A DNA stretch of 64,000 nt from an uncultured Erythrobacter sp. (GTDB lineage: Bacteria > Pseudomonadota > Alphaproteobacteria > Sphingomonadales > Sphingomonadaceae), in assembly GCA_947488155.1 (NCBI GenBank), contig CANKYK010000001.1, positions 1,382,439-1,446,438 on the forward strand, given 5' to 3'. Position 1 is the stretch's first letter. Every line of letters begins with the position of its first letter. Shown one piece after another: positions 46,201-54,221 of this stretch. The notes under the pieces are model-generated. The model was given only the letters and a program-made list of their open reading frames with translations. It was not told the origin of the DNA and made no database searches. The translations under genes and the position numbers were made by a program.

Positions 46201-46451
46201 GGCTTCGCGGGTGGATTTGGTGTGCCTTGAACAGACGTCGGAATGGCCGCTTCCACTCCCAGAATGCGACGTTCGGCGATGGCTTGATGTGGGCCGATTG
46301 CTGTCAGGCTGCTTTTGGCCAATCACAGCTATAAACCAGACATTTTGCTTACGACCTATTTGCGGACACAAAAGGCCAATGAGCAGAATTACCCCCGCTT
46401 CTCGGTGTTGGCACCGAATCTAGCTCGCAATGAGCAATTTTCTTCCGCCCG
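46201..46451. other. Intergenic region between the LuxR solo and MarR genes
   Basis: No supported ORF lies here. The sequence holds degenerate words (CCAGACATTTTGCTTACG, near 46337-46354) similar to those near 35,990 (GCAGACATTCTCGCTTTACG), suggesting remnants of a dispersed sequence. The two flanking genes are convergent. Confidence 0.35.
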
Positions 46452-46925
46452 TTAGGCATCGCCCAGATTGCTCTGCATTGCGGCCAAGGTGGACTTGAAC
46501 GTTTCCAAGTCCTCGCCCTTTATTCCCGCAAGCAAGCGCGCATAGACCTGATCCGCTTCGACTCGCATCTGTGGGAGTAACTCGATTGCAGCGGGTCGCA
46601 GGTGCACCTGCCACACTCGGCGGTCGTTTTTGGCGCTGCGCCGTTCTACCAGGCCCAACTCTTCTAGTCGGTCAATAGCCTGTCCGATGCTTGCACGCTC
46701 CAGCTCCAGCTTCCCGGCCAGTTCGGTCTGGGTCATGCCGGGTGTGCGGTAGAGATAGGCCAATGCGCGCCACTGGGTGCGAGTGAGTCCAAACTGTTCG
46801 ACTGAGGTATCGAAGGTTCGGCGCAATCGTCTTGTCAGCTCTTCCAAGAGAAAAACCAACCGGTCTTGATCGGTCAGGAATGCCGCCGCTTTTTCATCGG
46901 GATCGTGGTCGAGCTTTGTTGCCAT
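46452..46925 (-). CDS. MarR-family transcriptional regulator
   Basis: A 157-residue MarR regulator. The winged helix has LTRTQWRALAYLYRTPGMTQTELAG-type helices followed by RASIGQAIDRLEELGLVERR and KNDRRVWQVHL in the wing. Members are dimeric repressors released by small aromatic or lipophilic ligands. The ATG at 46925 is chosen; an upstream GTG adds three residues. It is divergent from the hydrolase-thioesterase-RND cassette, with palindromic sites in between, so it most likely represses that cassette and itself. Confidence 0.92.
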   Translation of the reverse strand: MATKLDHDPDEKAAAFLTDQDRLVFLLEELTRRLRRTFDTSVEQFGLTRTQWRALAYLYRTPGMTQTELAGKLELERASIGQAIDRLEELGLVERRSAKNDRRVWQVHLRPAAIELLPQMRVEADQVYARLLAGIKGEDLETFKSTLAAMQSNLGDA

Positions 46926-46964
46926 GCAAGGCACCTTAACACAGCATCGGTTTAGATAAAGTCA

Positions 46965-46984
46965 TTTACTGTAAAGCAATTTAC
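46965..46984. promoter_or_regulatory. MarR operator candidate in the divergent promoter
   Basis: TTTAC-T-GTAAA (46965-46975) is a palindrome, and the right half repeats as TTTAC at 46980-46984, giving GTAAA-gcaa-TTTAC as a second dyad. This 20-base block overlaps the likely -35 (TTTACT, 46965-46970) that stands 16 bases before a -10-like TATAGT (46987-46992) driving the rightward operon. A repressor here would block transcription. Confidence 0.6.
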
Positions 46985-47002
46985 AATATAGTGGCTTGCG
47001 AT

Positions 47003-47890
47003 ATGGAGATTTTGACCACCAGAATTGATGGAGCGGGAGGACTCTCCCTTGCCGCAGAGGCGGTTGGTGACGAGGGTGCGATGCCCATCCTGCTGGCACA
47101 TGGCGGCGGGCAGACGCGCCGTGCGTGGAAGCGCGTGACAGGTGATCTGGCCAAAGCTGGCTACCGCGCAATTGCGATCGATATGCGCGGTCATGGCGAC
47201 AGCGATTGGGCTGCGAGCGGAGCATACGATTTTCGAGACTTCGCTTCTGACCTCGTTGCAATCGCCTCGCAGATGGACCGCGCCCCAGCGCTAGTGGGTG
47301 CTTCTCTCGGTGGAATCGCCGGAATGATCGCCGAAGGGCATCTTGCGCCAGACAGCTTTGCATCAATGACTCTTGTCGACATCGCGCCGCGTATGGAACC
47401 GGGCGGTGTGATGCGTGTGGTCGGTTTCATGGAAGAGCACGTCGAGACTGGTTTTTCTTCGCCTGAAGAAGCGGCAGAAGTCATCGCGAGCTACATGCCG
47501 CATCGCCGTAAGCGCAGGGCTGGAGAAGGTCTACGGCGCTATTTGCGGCAGAAGGAAGACGGTCGTTACTATTGGCACTGGGACCCAGCCTTTATCCGCA
47601 ATATCATGACCGCGAAGCGAAGCGATCCGGCTCATCAGGATCGGCAATTCGATGCGCTAAGCGATGCGGCCAGTCGACTCTCGCTGCCGCTGCATCTCAT
47701 TCGTGGAGGATCGAGCGATCTAGTTTCCGAAGAGGCGGTGGCGCATTTGCGCGACCTAGTCCCGCACACCGAATATTCCGACATCGCAGACGCAACGCAT
47801 ATGGTCGTGGGTGACGCCAACGATGCCTTTTCGGCAGCGATCCTCGATTTCCTAACCCGCCATCATCCACCCCAAGGTGCTACAGCATGA
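47003..47890 (+). CDS. Alpha/beta hydrolase
   Basis: A 295-residue alpha/beta-fold hydrolase. The oxyanion segment is LAHGGGQTRRAWK, then AIDMRGHGDSDW, the nucleophile elbow GASLGG, the acid region LIRGGSSDLV, and the catalytic His in IADATHMVVGD. This is the haloperoxidase/lactonase-like branch of the family. The ATG at 47003 has no Shine-Dalgarno and lies within about ten bases of the predicted transcription start, so a leaderless message is possible. It heads a MarR-controlled operon with a thioesterase and an RND pump. Confidence 0.88.
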   Translation: MEILTTRIDGAGGLSLAAEAVGDEGAMPILLAHGGGQTRRAWKRVTGDLAKAGYRAIAIDMRGHGDSDWAASGAYDFRDFASDLVAIASQMDRAPALVGASLGGIAGMIAEGHLAPDSFASMTLVDIAPRMEPGGVMRVVGFMEEHVETGFSSPEEAAEVIASYMPHRRKRRAGEGLRRYLRQKEDGRYYWHWDPAFIRNIMTAKRSDPAHQDRQFDALSDAASRLSLPLHLIRGGSSDLVSEEAVAHLRDLVPHTEYSDIADATHMVVGDANDAFSAAILDFLTRHHPPQGATA

Positions 47891-48300
47891 GCAAGGAGCA
47901 GGGTCCAATCGATCGCGAACGCCTTGATGAGCTGTTGCGGATTGCTCCATTTCATCAATGGCTTGGCCTGACGGTAAAGTCGTGTTCGAGCGAGCAGATT
48001 GAGCTGGAAATGCCATGGCGCGAAGAGATCATCTCGAACCCGATGATCGGTTCAGTTCATGGCGGGGTGCTTGCTTCGCTGATTGACCTCACCGGGCTTT
48101 ACACTTTGCTCTCGCAAGGCGTGACAGCGAAAGCGACCGCCGATCTTAGAGTTGACTATCATCGCCCGGCGACTTCTGGGCCGCTCACTGTGACCGGCCA
48201 AGTGGTCAAGGTCGGAAGGCAAATCTCAGTTGCCGAAAGCCGGATAGTTGGACCGGAAGGCAAACTGATCGCCAGCGGCAGGGGGGCCTACATATGTTAG
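47887..48300 (+). CDS. PaaI-family hotdog thioesterase
   Basis: A 137-residue hotdog-fold thioesterase of the PaaI/4HBT type. The core motif is ISNPMIGSVHGGVLASLIDLTGLYTLL around residues 50-75, with the HGG and the acid residue of the active site. The following ATADLRVDYHRPATSGPLTVTGQVVKVGR pattern is standard but longer than quoted limits, at about residues 82-108. It hydrolyses acyl-CoA thioesters. It overlaps the hydrolase stop (ATGA) and the adaptor start. Confidence 0.9.
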   Translation: MSKEQGPIDRERLDELLRIAPFHQWLGLTVKSCSSEQIELEMPWREEIISNPMIGSVHGGVLASLIDLTGLYTLLSQGVTAKATADLRVDYHRPATSGPLTVTGQVVKVGRQISVAESRIVGPEGKLIASGRGAYIC

Positions 48301-49397
48301 CGCGCGCCACTCTAGCTGCTTTCTGTTTGGCTCTTGCCGCATGCTCCGGTGATGTGGCCGAAATCGAGGCCGACCAAGAAACGCAGTCTGGTCCGCGCAA
48401 AGTTCAGACATTGGCCGTCGAAACCGAATTGCTCGCCGACCCGGTGAAAGCATTCGGCACCATCGCGGCCAAGCAAAGCAGCTCGATCGGGGCGCTTGCA
48501 GAGGGGCCGGTTGAGCGCATTTTCGTGAAGGTCGGCGACAGGGTATCGCGCGGCCAACCGCTCTTTCGCATCCGTCAGGCTGACTACCAGCGGCGCGTGG
48601 CCGAAGCGCAGGCCGCCGTCGATCTCGCCAATGCCCAAGCGATCGAGGCAGAGCGGCGCTACGAACGGGTTATCGCGCTTGCACCTAAGGGTTTCGTATC
48701 AAAAGCGCAGGTCGATGCGGTCGAAACGGAACTTGCCGTTGCGCGAGCGCAAAAAACACAAGCTTTGGCGGCGCTCGGCACCGCGCAGCAAGCGTTGTCC
48801 GATACCATCACGCGAGCGCCATACGATGGCGTAGTTACAGCCAGGTTCGTCGATGAAGGGGTCTATCTCAACAACCGCTTTTCAATGGGAGGACAATCAG
48901 CGGCACTCCAATTGCAAGAACTCGGAACGGTTGCCGCCATCGTGAACGCGCCGCAGGAATATGTTGACGTCTTCCGGCGAAATATGCCCGCTCGTGTCTA
49001 CATCGAAGGGTTCGATGAGCCGCTCGATAGCATTGTCTATATCATCAACGACCGGGTCGATCCCGAAAGCCGGATGGTCGAATTGCGGCTACCCATCGCC
49101 AATCCGAACTACCGCATAAGCTCCGGTCTGGCCGCGCGAGCCGAAATCGACGTGCCAACAGTGCAAGCTATCATTGTGCCACGCACTGCTATCCTCGGCG
49201 ACAGCTCCGCTGCGCATGTCTTCGTGGTGGCCGATGGGAAAGCACAGCGCCAAGAAGTCACATTTGAGAGTCTCGATCTCGACCGCATTCGCATTCGAAC
49301 GGGGCTGGAGCCGGGTGATGAGCTTGTCCTCGATCCGGGAGCTTCCTTACGAGACGGCGAGCTGGTAGAACCTCGCCAAACCGGCGACCTGAACTGA
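48294..49397 (+). CDS. RND efflux periplasmic adaptor (second system), lipoprotein
   Basis: A 367-residue membrane fusion lipoprotein. The lipobox ALAAC puts the lipid at C17. Lipoyl halves are EGPVERIFVKVGDRVSRGQ and TRAPYDGVVTARFVDEG, with a coiled coil (AQAAVDLANAQAIEAERRY, LAVARAQKTQALAALGTAQ) between. It overlaps the thioesterase gene by seven bases and is followed by its permease after one base. No outer membrane factor follows, so this system must borrow one. Confidence 0.92.
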   Translation: MLARATLAAFCLALAACSGDVAEIEADQETQSGPRKVQTLAVETELLADPVKAFGTIAAKQSSSIGALAEGPVERIFVKVGDRVSRGQPLFRIRQADYQRRVAEAQAAVDLANAQAIEAERRYERVIALAPKGFVSKAQVDAVETELAVARAQKTQALAALGTAQQALSDTITRAPYDGVVTARFVDEGVYLNNRFSMGGQSAALQLQELGTVAAIVNAPQEYVDVFRRNMPARVYIEGFDEPLDSIVYIINDRVDPESRMVELRLPIANPNYRISSGLAARAEIDVPTVQAIIVPRTAILGDSSAAHVFVVADGKAQRQEVTFESLDLDRIRIRTGLEPGDELVLDPGASLRDGELVEPRQTGDLN

Positions 49398-49398
49398 T

Positions 49399-52300
49399 AT
49401 GTGGCTCGCGGACGTATCGATCCGACGCCCGGTCTTTGCAACGATGCTTATCGCATCGCTCGTTGTGCTGGGGCTCGTCTCATTTAATCGGCTTGGCGTT
49501 GACCTTTTTCCAGAAGTTGAATTTCCCTATGTTTCTGTGACCACCACATTGCCCGGTGCATCACCCGGTACGGTAGAAACCGAAGTCACCGACATCGTTG
49601 AAGAACAGCTCAATACAATCGCTGGGCTTCGTCAGATGCGCTCGATCAGCGCCGACGGTGTCAGCATCGTCAATCTCGAATTCGAGCTGGAGGAAGATGC
49701 CGATCTAAAGGCACAGGAAGTGCGCGACAAGATGTCGCGGCTGGGAGCCGATCTGCCCACAGATTCCGAGCCGTCCGTGATCGAGAAGGTCGATCCCGAT
49801 GCCGCGCCAATCCTCTCGGTCCTTCTATCGGGTGAAATGCCTATCCGCGACCTAACCACTTTCGCGGACGAAGAGGTGAAAGAACGTTTGCAGCGCGTTG
49901 CCGGGGTAGGCTCGGTTGAGCTCATCGGAGGGCGCGAGCGTGAAATGCGTATCTGGCTCGATGCGCCTGCGATGCGCGCACGCGGGGTCACAGCGGATGA
50001 CGTGCTTGGCGCAATCCAGCGCGAGAATGCCGAGCTGCCCGGAGGGCGCCTCGTCACGGAAGGACGCACGCGCCAATTCGGTATCCGGACCCTCGCCGAA
50101 GCGCAAAGCGCGGCAGAATTCGCGGCAATTCCGATCGCTTATCGGCCCAATGGACAGACCGTACGGATCGGCGACGTCGGACGGGTTGAGGACTCGATTG
50201 AAGACGAGACCAGCTATGCACAACTCGATGGTGAACCAGGCGTTGTCCTCGAAGTGCGTAAGCAGAGCGGCGAGAATACCGTTGCGGTAGCAGAGCAAAT
50301 CCGTGCAGAGATCGAGACCCTTCGTGAGACGGCTCCCAAAGGCGTCAATTTCGTCATCGCGCGTGATACTTCGCGCTTCATCGAACAAGCCATCGGTGAC
50401 GTGCTGTTCGACCTTTTCATTGCTGTGGTGCTCGTGGTCGCGGTGACCTTTCTTTTCCTTCTCAGCTGGCGCGCGACCATAATCGTGTTGCTGGCCATCC
50501 CCACCTCGATTATCGCAACTTTCGTAGCCTTTGCTGCATTCGACTTTACCATCAACATGGTCACTTTGTTGGCGCTTACGGTCGCCATCGGCCTGCTGGT
50601 GGATGACGCCATTGTCGTAGTCGAAGCGGTTCAAAACGATGTGGATGAAGGTGCAGAGGCAGCCGAAGCTGCCCATGCGGCTACCAAACGGGTGGCGTTG
50701 GCCGTGCTGGCAGGGACTTTTGCGACGCTGGCGGTGTTCGTGCCGATCGCCTTCATGGAAGGGATCGTGGGCCGTTTCTTCTTCCAGTATGGCTTGGCTA
50801 TCGTATTCTCGGTCAGCGTTTCGATGCTGGTCGCCTTCACTCTCACGCCTGCTCTATCGGCACGGTTGCTGCGTCCCGAACATGCAGATAGTGGCAGGTT
50901 CGCACGTATTGAACAGTTTCATGTCGGGATGCGCAAACGCTATGAAAGGTTAGTGTCATGGGCGATCCGCCGCCATTACCTCGTGCTTGGCGGAGCGCTT
51001 GCTAGCGTGTTCTTGGGTGGTTTTTTCGCTGCGCTTGTCCCCAGCACATTCATGTCCACTACGGATCGGTCGGAATTTCTCGCGACGGTTAAGCTCCCGC
51101 TCGATACCGGGGTCGCTGCGGCGAGAGATGCTGCGCAACAGGTCGATACGGCCTTGCGCGAAAATCCGGAGGTCGAGCTTGTTTTCGTAAGCGCAGGCAG
51201 CGGGACCAATCCAAAGGTCAATGAACTCGATGTCTATGTCGGCTTGACGCACAAGCGCACCCGGGAGGCAACGCAAAACGACGTGATGACTTTCGCGCGC
51301 GAGGCGATGCTCCACAATGTTCCGACAGCTCGGGAAGTGTCGGTGGCGGAAGTTCCCTGGGTATCAGGCGCCGGGGTTGGGCAGACAGCGATTGAACTGA
51401 TCATTACCGGGGCGGATACCGCGCAAATCAACGAATACGCGCAATTGATCGAAGGCGAATTGGCCGCGCGGTCCGATTTCGTCGACGTGCGTTCAACTTA
51501 TGAGGGCGGCAGACCCGAGCTGCAAATTGTGCTCGACCGAGAGCGCGCAGCAGATATTGGTATCTCGGCGCGCAGCTTGGCCGCCGCTTCGCTTACGCTT
51601 GTCGGTGGGAGCGATGCCGGAACCTTCGAGGCGGATGGGCGCCGCTATGACGTTCGTGTTCGAATGGAGGAAAGCGGGCGGCAAGAATTGAGCGATATCG
51701 AGGCCATACCGCTCAGAACTGGGCAGGGCACGCTGGTCGATCTGGCCGCGATTGCCGATATAGATGTTGCGCTGAGCGCTGCTGAAATCCAACGTATTGA
51801 TCGCTCCCGCCAGATTTCAGTGCTCGCAAATACGGCACCGGGTGTGCCGTTGAGCGTTGCGGTATCCGATGCGGAAGACCTACTGGCCGCCAGACCAGCG
51901 CCAGCAGATCTAACAACGCAAATGGAAGGCACTGCTCGCAGGCTCGCCGAAACCAGCGAGGCGATTATCTTTGCCTTCGCATTGGCGATCGTCGCGCTCT
52001 ACATTGTCCTTGCGAGCCAGTTCAACAGCTTCGGGCAACCCATTATCATCATGCTAACAGCGCCATTATCCTTTTCCGGCGCCTATTTCGTGATGTGGGC
52101 GGCGGGACAGGAGATGAGCCTGTTCGCCCAGATCGGCATGATCGCGCTTATGGGGATAGTCATGAAAAACGGCATTCTGCTTGTCGATCTTGCCAACCAA
52201 TACCGACAGGCGGGTAAAGACGCGGCCACGGCCATGCGCGATGCCGCGCCGGAACGCTTGCGACCTGTACTCATGACAGCATTGGCTGCCGTCTTCGGGC

Positions 52301-52491
52301 TGATGCCCGTTGCATTGGCCCAGTCAGATGCAGCCGAGTGGAGAAACGCAATGGGTTTCATCATTATCGGCGGTCTCACAACGTCAACGTTCCTCACGCT
52401 ATTGGTGATACCCGCAGCTTATGCGGCAGCCTCTGACTTACGAAGCGTCGTGAACAGTTTTCGATCCTCGTTCGTGCGTCGACCATCCTAA
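49399..52491 (+). CDS. RND efflux permease (second system)
   Basis: A 1030-residue HAE1-type RND permease. The N-terminus is WLADVSIRRPVFATMLIASL and PGASPGTVETEVTDIVEEQ is a porter signature. The TM4 proton relay is IGLLVDDAIVVVEA with the standard Asp-Asp pair, unlike the first pump. TM10 and beyond follow the family. It is the last gene of the MarR-controlled operon. Hydrolase and thioesterase partners suggest ester or acyl substrates, an inference only. Confidence 0.95.
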   Translation: MWLADVSIRRPVFATMLIASLVVLGLVSFNRLGVDLFPEVEFPYVSVTTTLPGASPGTVETEVTDIVEEQLNTIAGLRQMRSISADGVSIVNLEFELEEDADLKAQEVRDKMSRLGADLPTDSEPSVIEKVDPDAAPILSVLLSGEMPIRDLTTFADEEVKERLQRVAGVGSVELIGGREREMRIWLDAPAMRARGVTADDVLGAIQRENAELPGGRLVTEGRTRQFGIRTLAEAQSAAEFAAIPIAYRPNGQTVRIGDVGRVEDSIEDETSYAQLDGEPGVVLEVRKQSGENTVAVAEQIRAEIETLRETAPKGVNFVIARDTSRFIEQAIGDVLFDLFIAVVLVVAVTFLFLLSWRATIIVLLAIPTSIIATFVAFAAFDFTINMVTLLALTVAIGLLVDDAIVVVEAVQNDVDEGAEAAEAAHAATKRVALAVLAGTFATLAVFVPIAFMEGIVGRFFFQYGLAIVFSVSVSMLVAFTLTPALSARLLRPEHADSGRFARIEQFHVGMRKRYERLVSWAIRRHYLVLGGALASVFLGGFFAALVPSTFMSTTDRSEFLATVKLPLDTGVAAARDAAQQVDTALRENPEVELVFVSAGSGTNPKVNELDVYVGLTHKRTREATQNDVMTFAREAMLHNVPTAREVSVAEVPWVSGAGVGQTAIELIITGADTAQINEYAQLIEGELAARSDFVDVRSTYEGGRPELQIVLDRERAADIGISARSLAAASLTLVGGSDAGTFEADGRRYDVRVRMEESGRQELSDIEAIPLRTGQGTLVDLAAIADIDVALSAAEIQRIDRSRQISVLANTAPGVPLSVAVSDAEDLLAARPAPADLTTQMEGTARRLAETSEAIIFAFALAIVALYIVLASQFNSFGQPIIIMLTAPLSFSGAYFVMWAAGQEMSLFAQIGMIALMGIVMKNGILLVDLANQYRQAGKDAATAMRDAAPERLRPVLMTALAAVFGLMPVALAQSDAAEWRNAMGFIIIGGLTTSTFLTLLVIPAAYAAASDLRSVVNSFRSSFVRRPS

Positions 52492-52895
52492 TACGGAGTG
52501 TTGGATTAGTAATTGCCAATTCTTGTCATGAGCGCGCGGTCGAACAGGTTCTGTCCGCTTTCAGGGCGAGCAGAATGTCCATCAAATGGCCGACATTAGG
52601 GCGCAAAGCTGACCCGCTCTCTGGCGATTGAAAGCAAGACGCAATTTCTTTCGCGTCTCATAGCATCCCAAAGCATCCGAAGTGGTCTCCATGCATAGAT
52701 GGAACGACATTTGATCTCTTTTTGTTCTTTCCTACACCCTTGCGATTCGCATAGTTTGCCTCACGTCACCTAAGCCAAGGGTGGCGCTGAGTTGAATATC
52801 TGATCGCAAGGTCCGCAACAGCAATTTGAGAACCAACCCAACGTCGCAGGGGAGTGCGGCGACGGTGACAGACCCTTCAAGAAAAGGAATCTGTC
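52492..52895. other. Intergenic region before the mobilization module
   Basis: A 404-base stretch without a supported ORF. It contains degenerate words around 52,545-52,620 (ATGTCC, GCCGACATTAGGGCGCAAAGC) resembling those near 35.97 and 46.34 kb, and two copies of AGCATCC in 52,660-52,680. It is comparatively AT-rich from 52,700 to 52,760. The promoter of the AlpA-like gene should lie here, and the last 30 bases form a hairpin (see next entry). Confidence 0.4.
52867..52895 (+). promoter_or_regulatory. Hairpin sequestering the ribosome-binding site of the AlpA-like gene
   Basis: GACAGA (52867-52872) pairs with TCTGTC (52890-52895), and CCTT pairs with AAGG inside. The AAAAGGA Shine-Dalgarno (52882-52888) is part of the 3' strand, and the ATG follows directly at 52896. 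Folding would hide the ribosome-binding site, so translation may be controlled by this structure. Confidence 0.5.
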
Positions 52896-53087
52896 ATGTC
52901 GAATATCGAACTACTAACTTGCCATGAGGTCATGCGCCTTACCGGTATCCGCAGCCGAACCACAATTTGGAGACGCATTCGCAAGGGTGCCTTTCCTCAT
53001 CCGATAGACATTGGCGGTGGACGTATCCGCTGGCGGTCGACAGATATCGATGACTGGATCGAGGCCCTACCTCTGCGCCGCTATTGA
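52896..53087 (+). CDS. AlpA-family helix-turn-helix regulator/excisionase-like
   Basis: A 63-residue MerR-like HTH protein of the AlpA/excisionase group: LLTCHEVMRLTGIRSRTTIWRRI, then KGAFPHPIDIGGGRIRWRS and DIDDWIEAL. Such proteins regulate or assist excision of integrated elements. It marks the start of the mobile module and is followed by two small unknown genes and transfer genes on the same strand. No integrase is seen near it. Confidence 0.9.
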   Translation: MSNIELLTCHEVMRLTGIRSRTTIWRRIRKGAFPHPIDIGGGRIRWRSTDIDDWIEALPLRRY

Positions 53088-53129
53088 CCCCGCTAATGCG
53101 GGCAATGGTCCGCAGAAAGATACTCCCAA

Positions 53130-53645
53130 ATGTCTATCCGATCATGGATCAAAACGGCCTTGCTGAACCAGGGCTGGATTATCGCCCGCGTTCCCATTGA
53201 TGACAAGGAGCGCACTGCCCAACTCGTCGAATTGCTTGTTGAAGACAATGCTGATGGGCGCTCCCGGCGGCATACACTAAGGCCTTGGCTCTGGTATGAG
53301 CGTCCCGTTCTAGATCGGTTTGAGGGCCACGAGTGCGGCCTCACAGTCGAAGGCCCAATCTACCAAAGCAGAGATGGAACCGGATATCCGCTTGGTAGCC
53401 AGCTTCGCACCGAATTCGGGTGGCTGGACCTCACGCCAGAAGAAACCAACAAACTCGCAGATGACGTTCGATCAGCGATCGACTTGGTGTTGCATCGCTG
53501 GTTTGCACGGCCTGATATGGCAGAGCGCAGGTTGCCCTCGCGTCAATCCCGCCAGCGCTATTTTGATGATCATCTCGCCCGCAATCTGATCCAGTCTGCG
53601 ACGCCTCCAACCGCAAGTCAGGAGGATGAGCGTCATGGCCAATAA
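53130..53645 (+). CDS. Hypothetical protein of the mobile module
   Basis: A 171-residue soluble protein (MSIRSWIKTALLNQGWIIARVP...). It is rich in charged residues and Trp, with blocks DGRSRRHTLRPWLWYERPVLD and EFGWLDLTPEETNKLADDV. No family is recognised. It lies 42 bases after the AlpA-like gene and overlaps the next small frame. It probably belongs to the transfer module by position. Confidence 0.55.
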   Translation: MSIRSWIKTALLNQGWIIARVPIDDKERTAQLVELLVEDNADGRSRRHTLRPWLWYERPVLDRFEGHECGLTVEGPIYQSRDGTGYPLGSQLRTEFGWLDLTPEETNKLADDVRSAIDLVLHRWFARPDMAERRLPSRQSRQRYFDDHLARNLIQSATPPTASQEDERHGQ

Positions 53646-53853
53646 CCTCATAAAGACAGGAGAAGGAGGGGGCCATGATGCTACGCATCGAGCCCAGAAA
53701 GTGGATACACACCCCACGCACGGGTGCATCGAGGATTTCTGCGGGTTTGGTGAGATGCTGATAGCATCTCGCGACGACAGCCTTTTGCAAATCTGCGCAA
53801 TTCCGTCATTTTTTGCGATGGCGGATAGCATCGCCGCCGGAGCGAAGCGATGA
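53635..53853 (+). CDS. Small ORF (72 residues) bridging to the RHH gene
   Basis: A 72-codon frame (MANNLIKTGEGGGHDATHR...) that starts inside the end of the 171-residue gene and whose stop overlaps the ATG at 53850. The overlaps at both ends suggest translational coupling, but no domain is seen. The middle of it also contains a perfect 8-bp inverted repeat. It may be coding or may simply cross a non-coding transfer origin. Confidence 0.3.
   Translation: MANNLIKTGEGGGHDATHRAQKVDTHPTHGCIEDFCGFGEMLIASRDDSLLQICAIPSFFAMADSIAAGAKR
53752..53770. other. Perfect inverted repeat, candidate oriT element
   Basis: GAGATGCT-GAT-AGCATCTC is a perfect 8-bp stem with a three-base loop, about 100 bases upstream of the ribbon-helix-helix, TraD and relaxase genes. 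MobF relaxases act on oriT sites marked by such repeats near the mobilization genes. That it is oriT is inference; no nic consensus is recognised. Confidence 0.35.
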
Positions 53854-54221
53854 GCGCGCGGGCGCAAACGGTGCGCCTCAACCCGTCACAACACCGCTTG
53901 CTTGCTGACTTTGCAAAGCGGCGTGGCCTGTCCCAATATGCTATGCTCGCAAGAGTGGTGGAAGCGGGCTTGCTTTCGTTGCCGCACGGCACCGACAAAG
54001 AGACCGATCTGGCTGAGCTGGCAGGCGAGATCGGTTCAATATCGGAACGCCTCGCAGAAACCGAGAGGGTGCTTGACAGGGCTCTGTTCACCTCCTGCGC
54101 AGCCTATGCTTATGCGCGCAATGCAGCGCTTGGTAAGAAGCAGTCTGATGAGGCCATTGCCGCCGAAGCGCGGGCCGCTTTTGAGCGGCAACGCTCCCTT
54201 GCGCTGGAGCCAAAGCCATGA
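53850..54221 (+). CDS. Mobilization accessory protein, ribbon-helix-helix-like
   Basis: A 123-residue protein. The N-terminal part (TVRLNPSQHRLLADFAKRRGLSQYAMLARVVEAGL, residues about 7-41) has the strand-helix-helix pattern of relaxosome DNA-binding accessory proteins. A coiled-coil-like middle (LAELAGEIGSISERLAETERV) and an Ala-rich helix follow. It overlaps the TraD gene by four bases. MobC/TrwA-type factors bind oriT and aid the relaxase, and this placement fits that role. Confidence 0.7.
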   Translation: MSARAQTVRLNPSQHRLLADFAKRRGLSQYAMLARVVEAGLLSLPHGTDKETDLAELAGEIGSISERLAETERVLDRALFTSCAAYAYARNAALGKKQSDEAIAAEARAAFERQRSLALEPKP

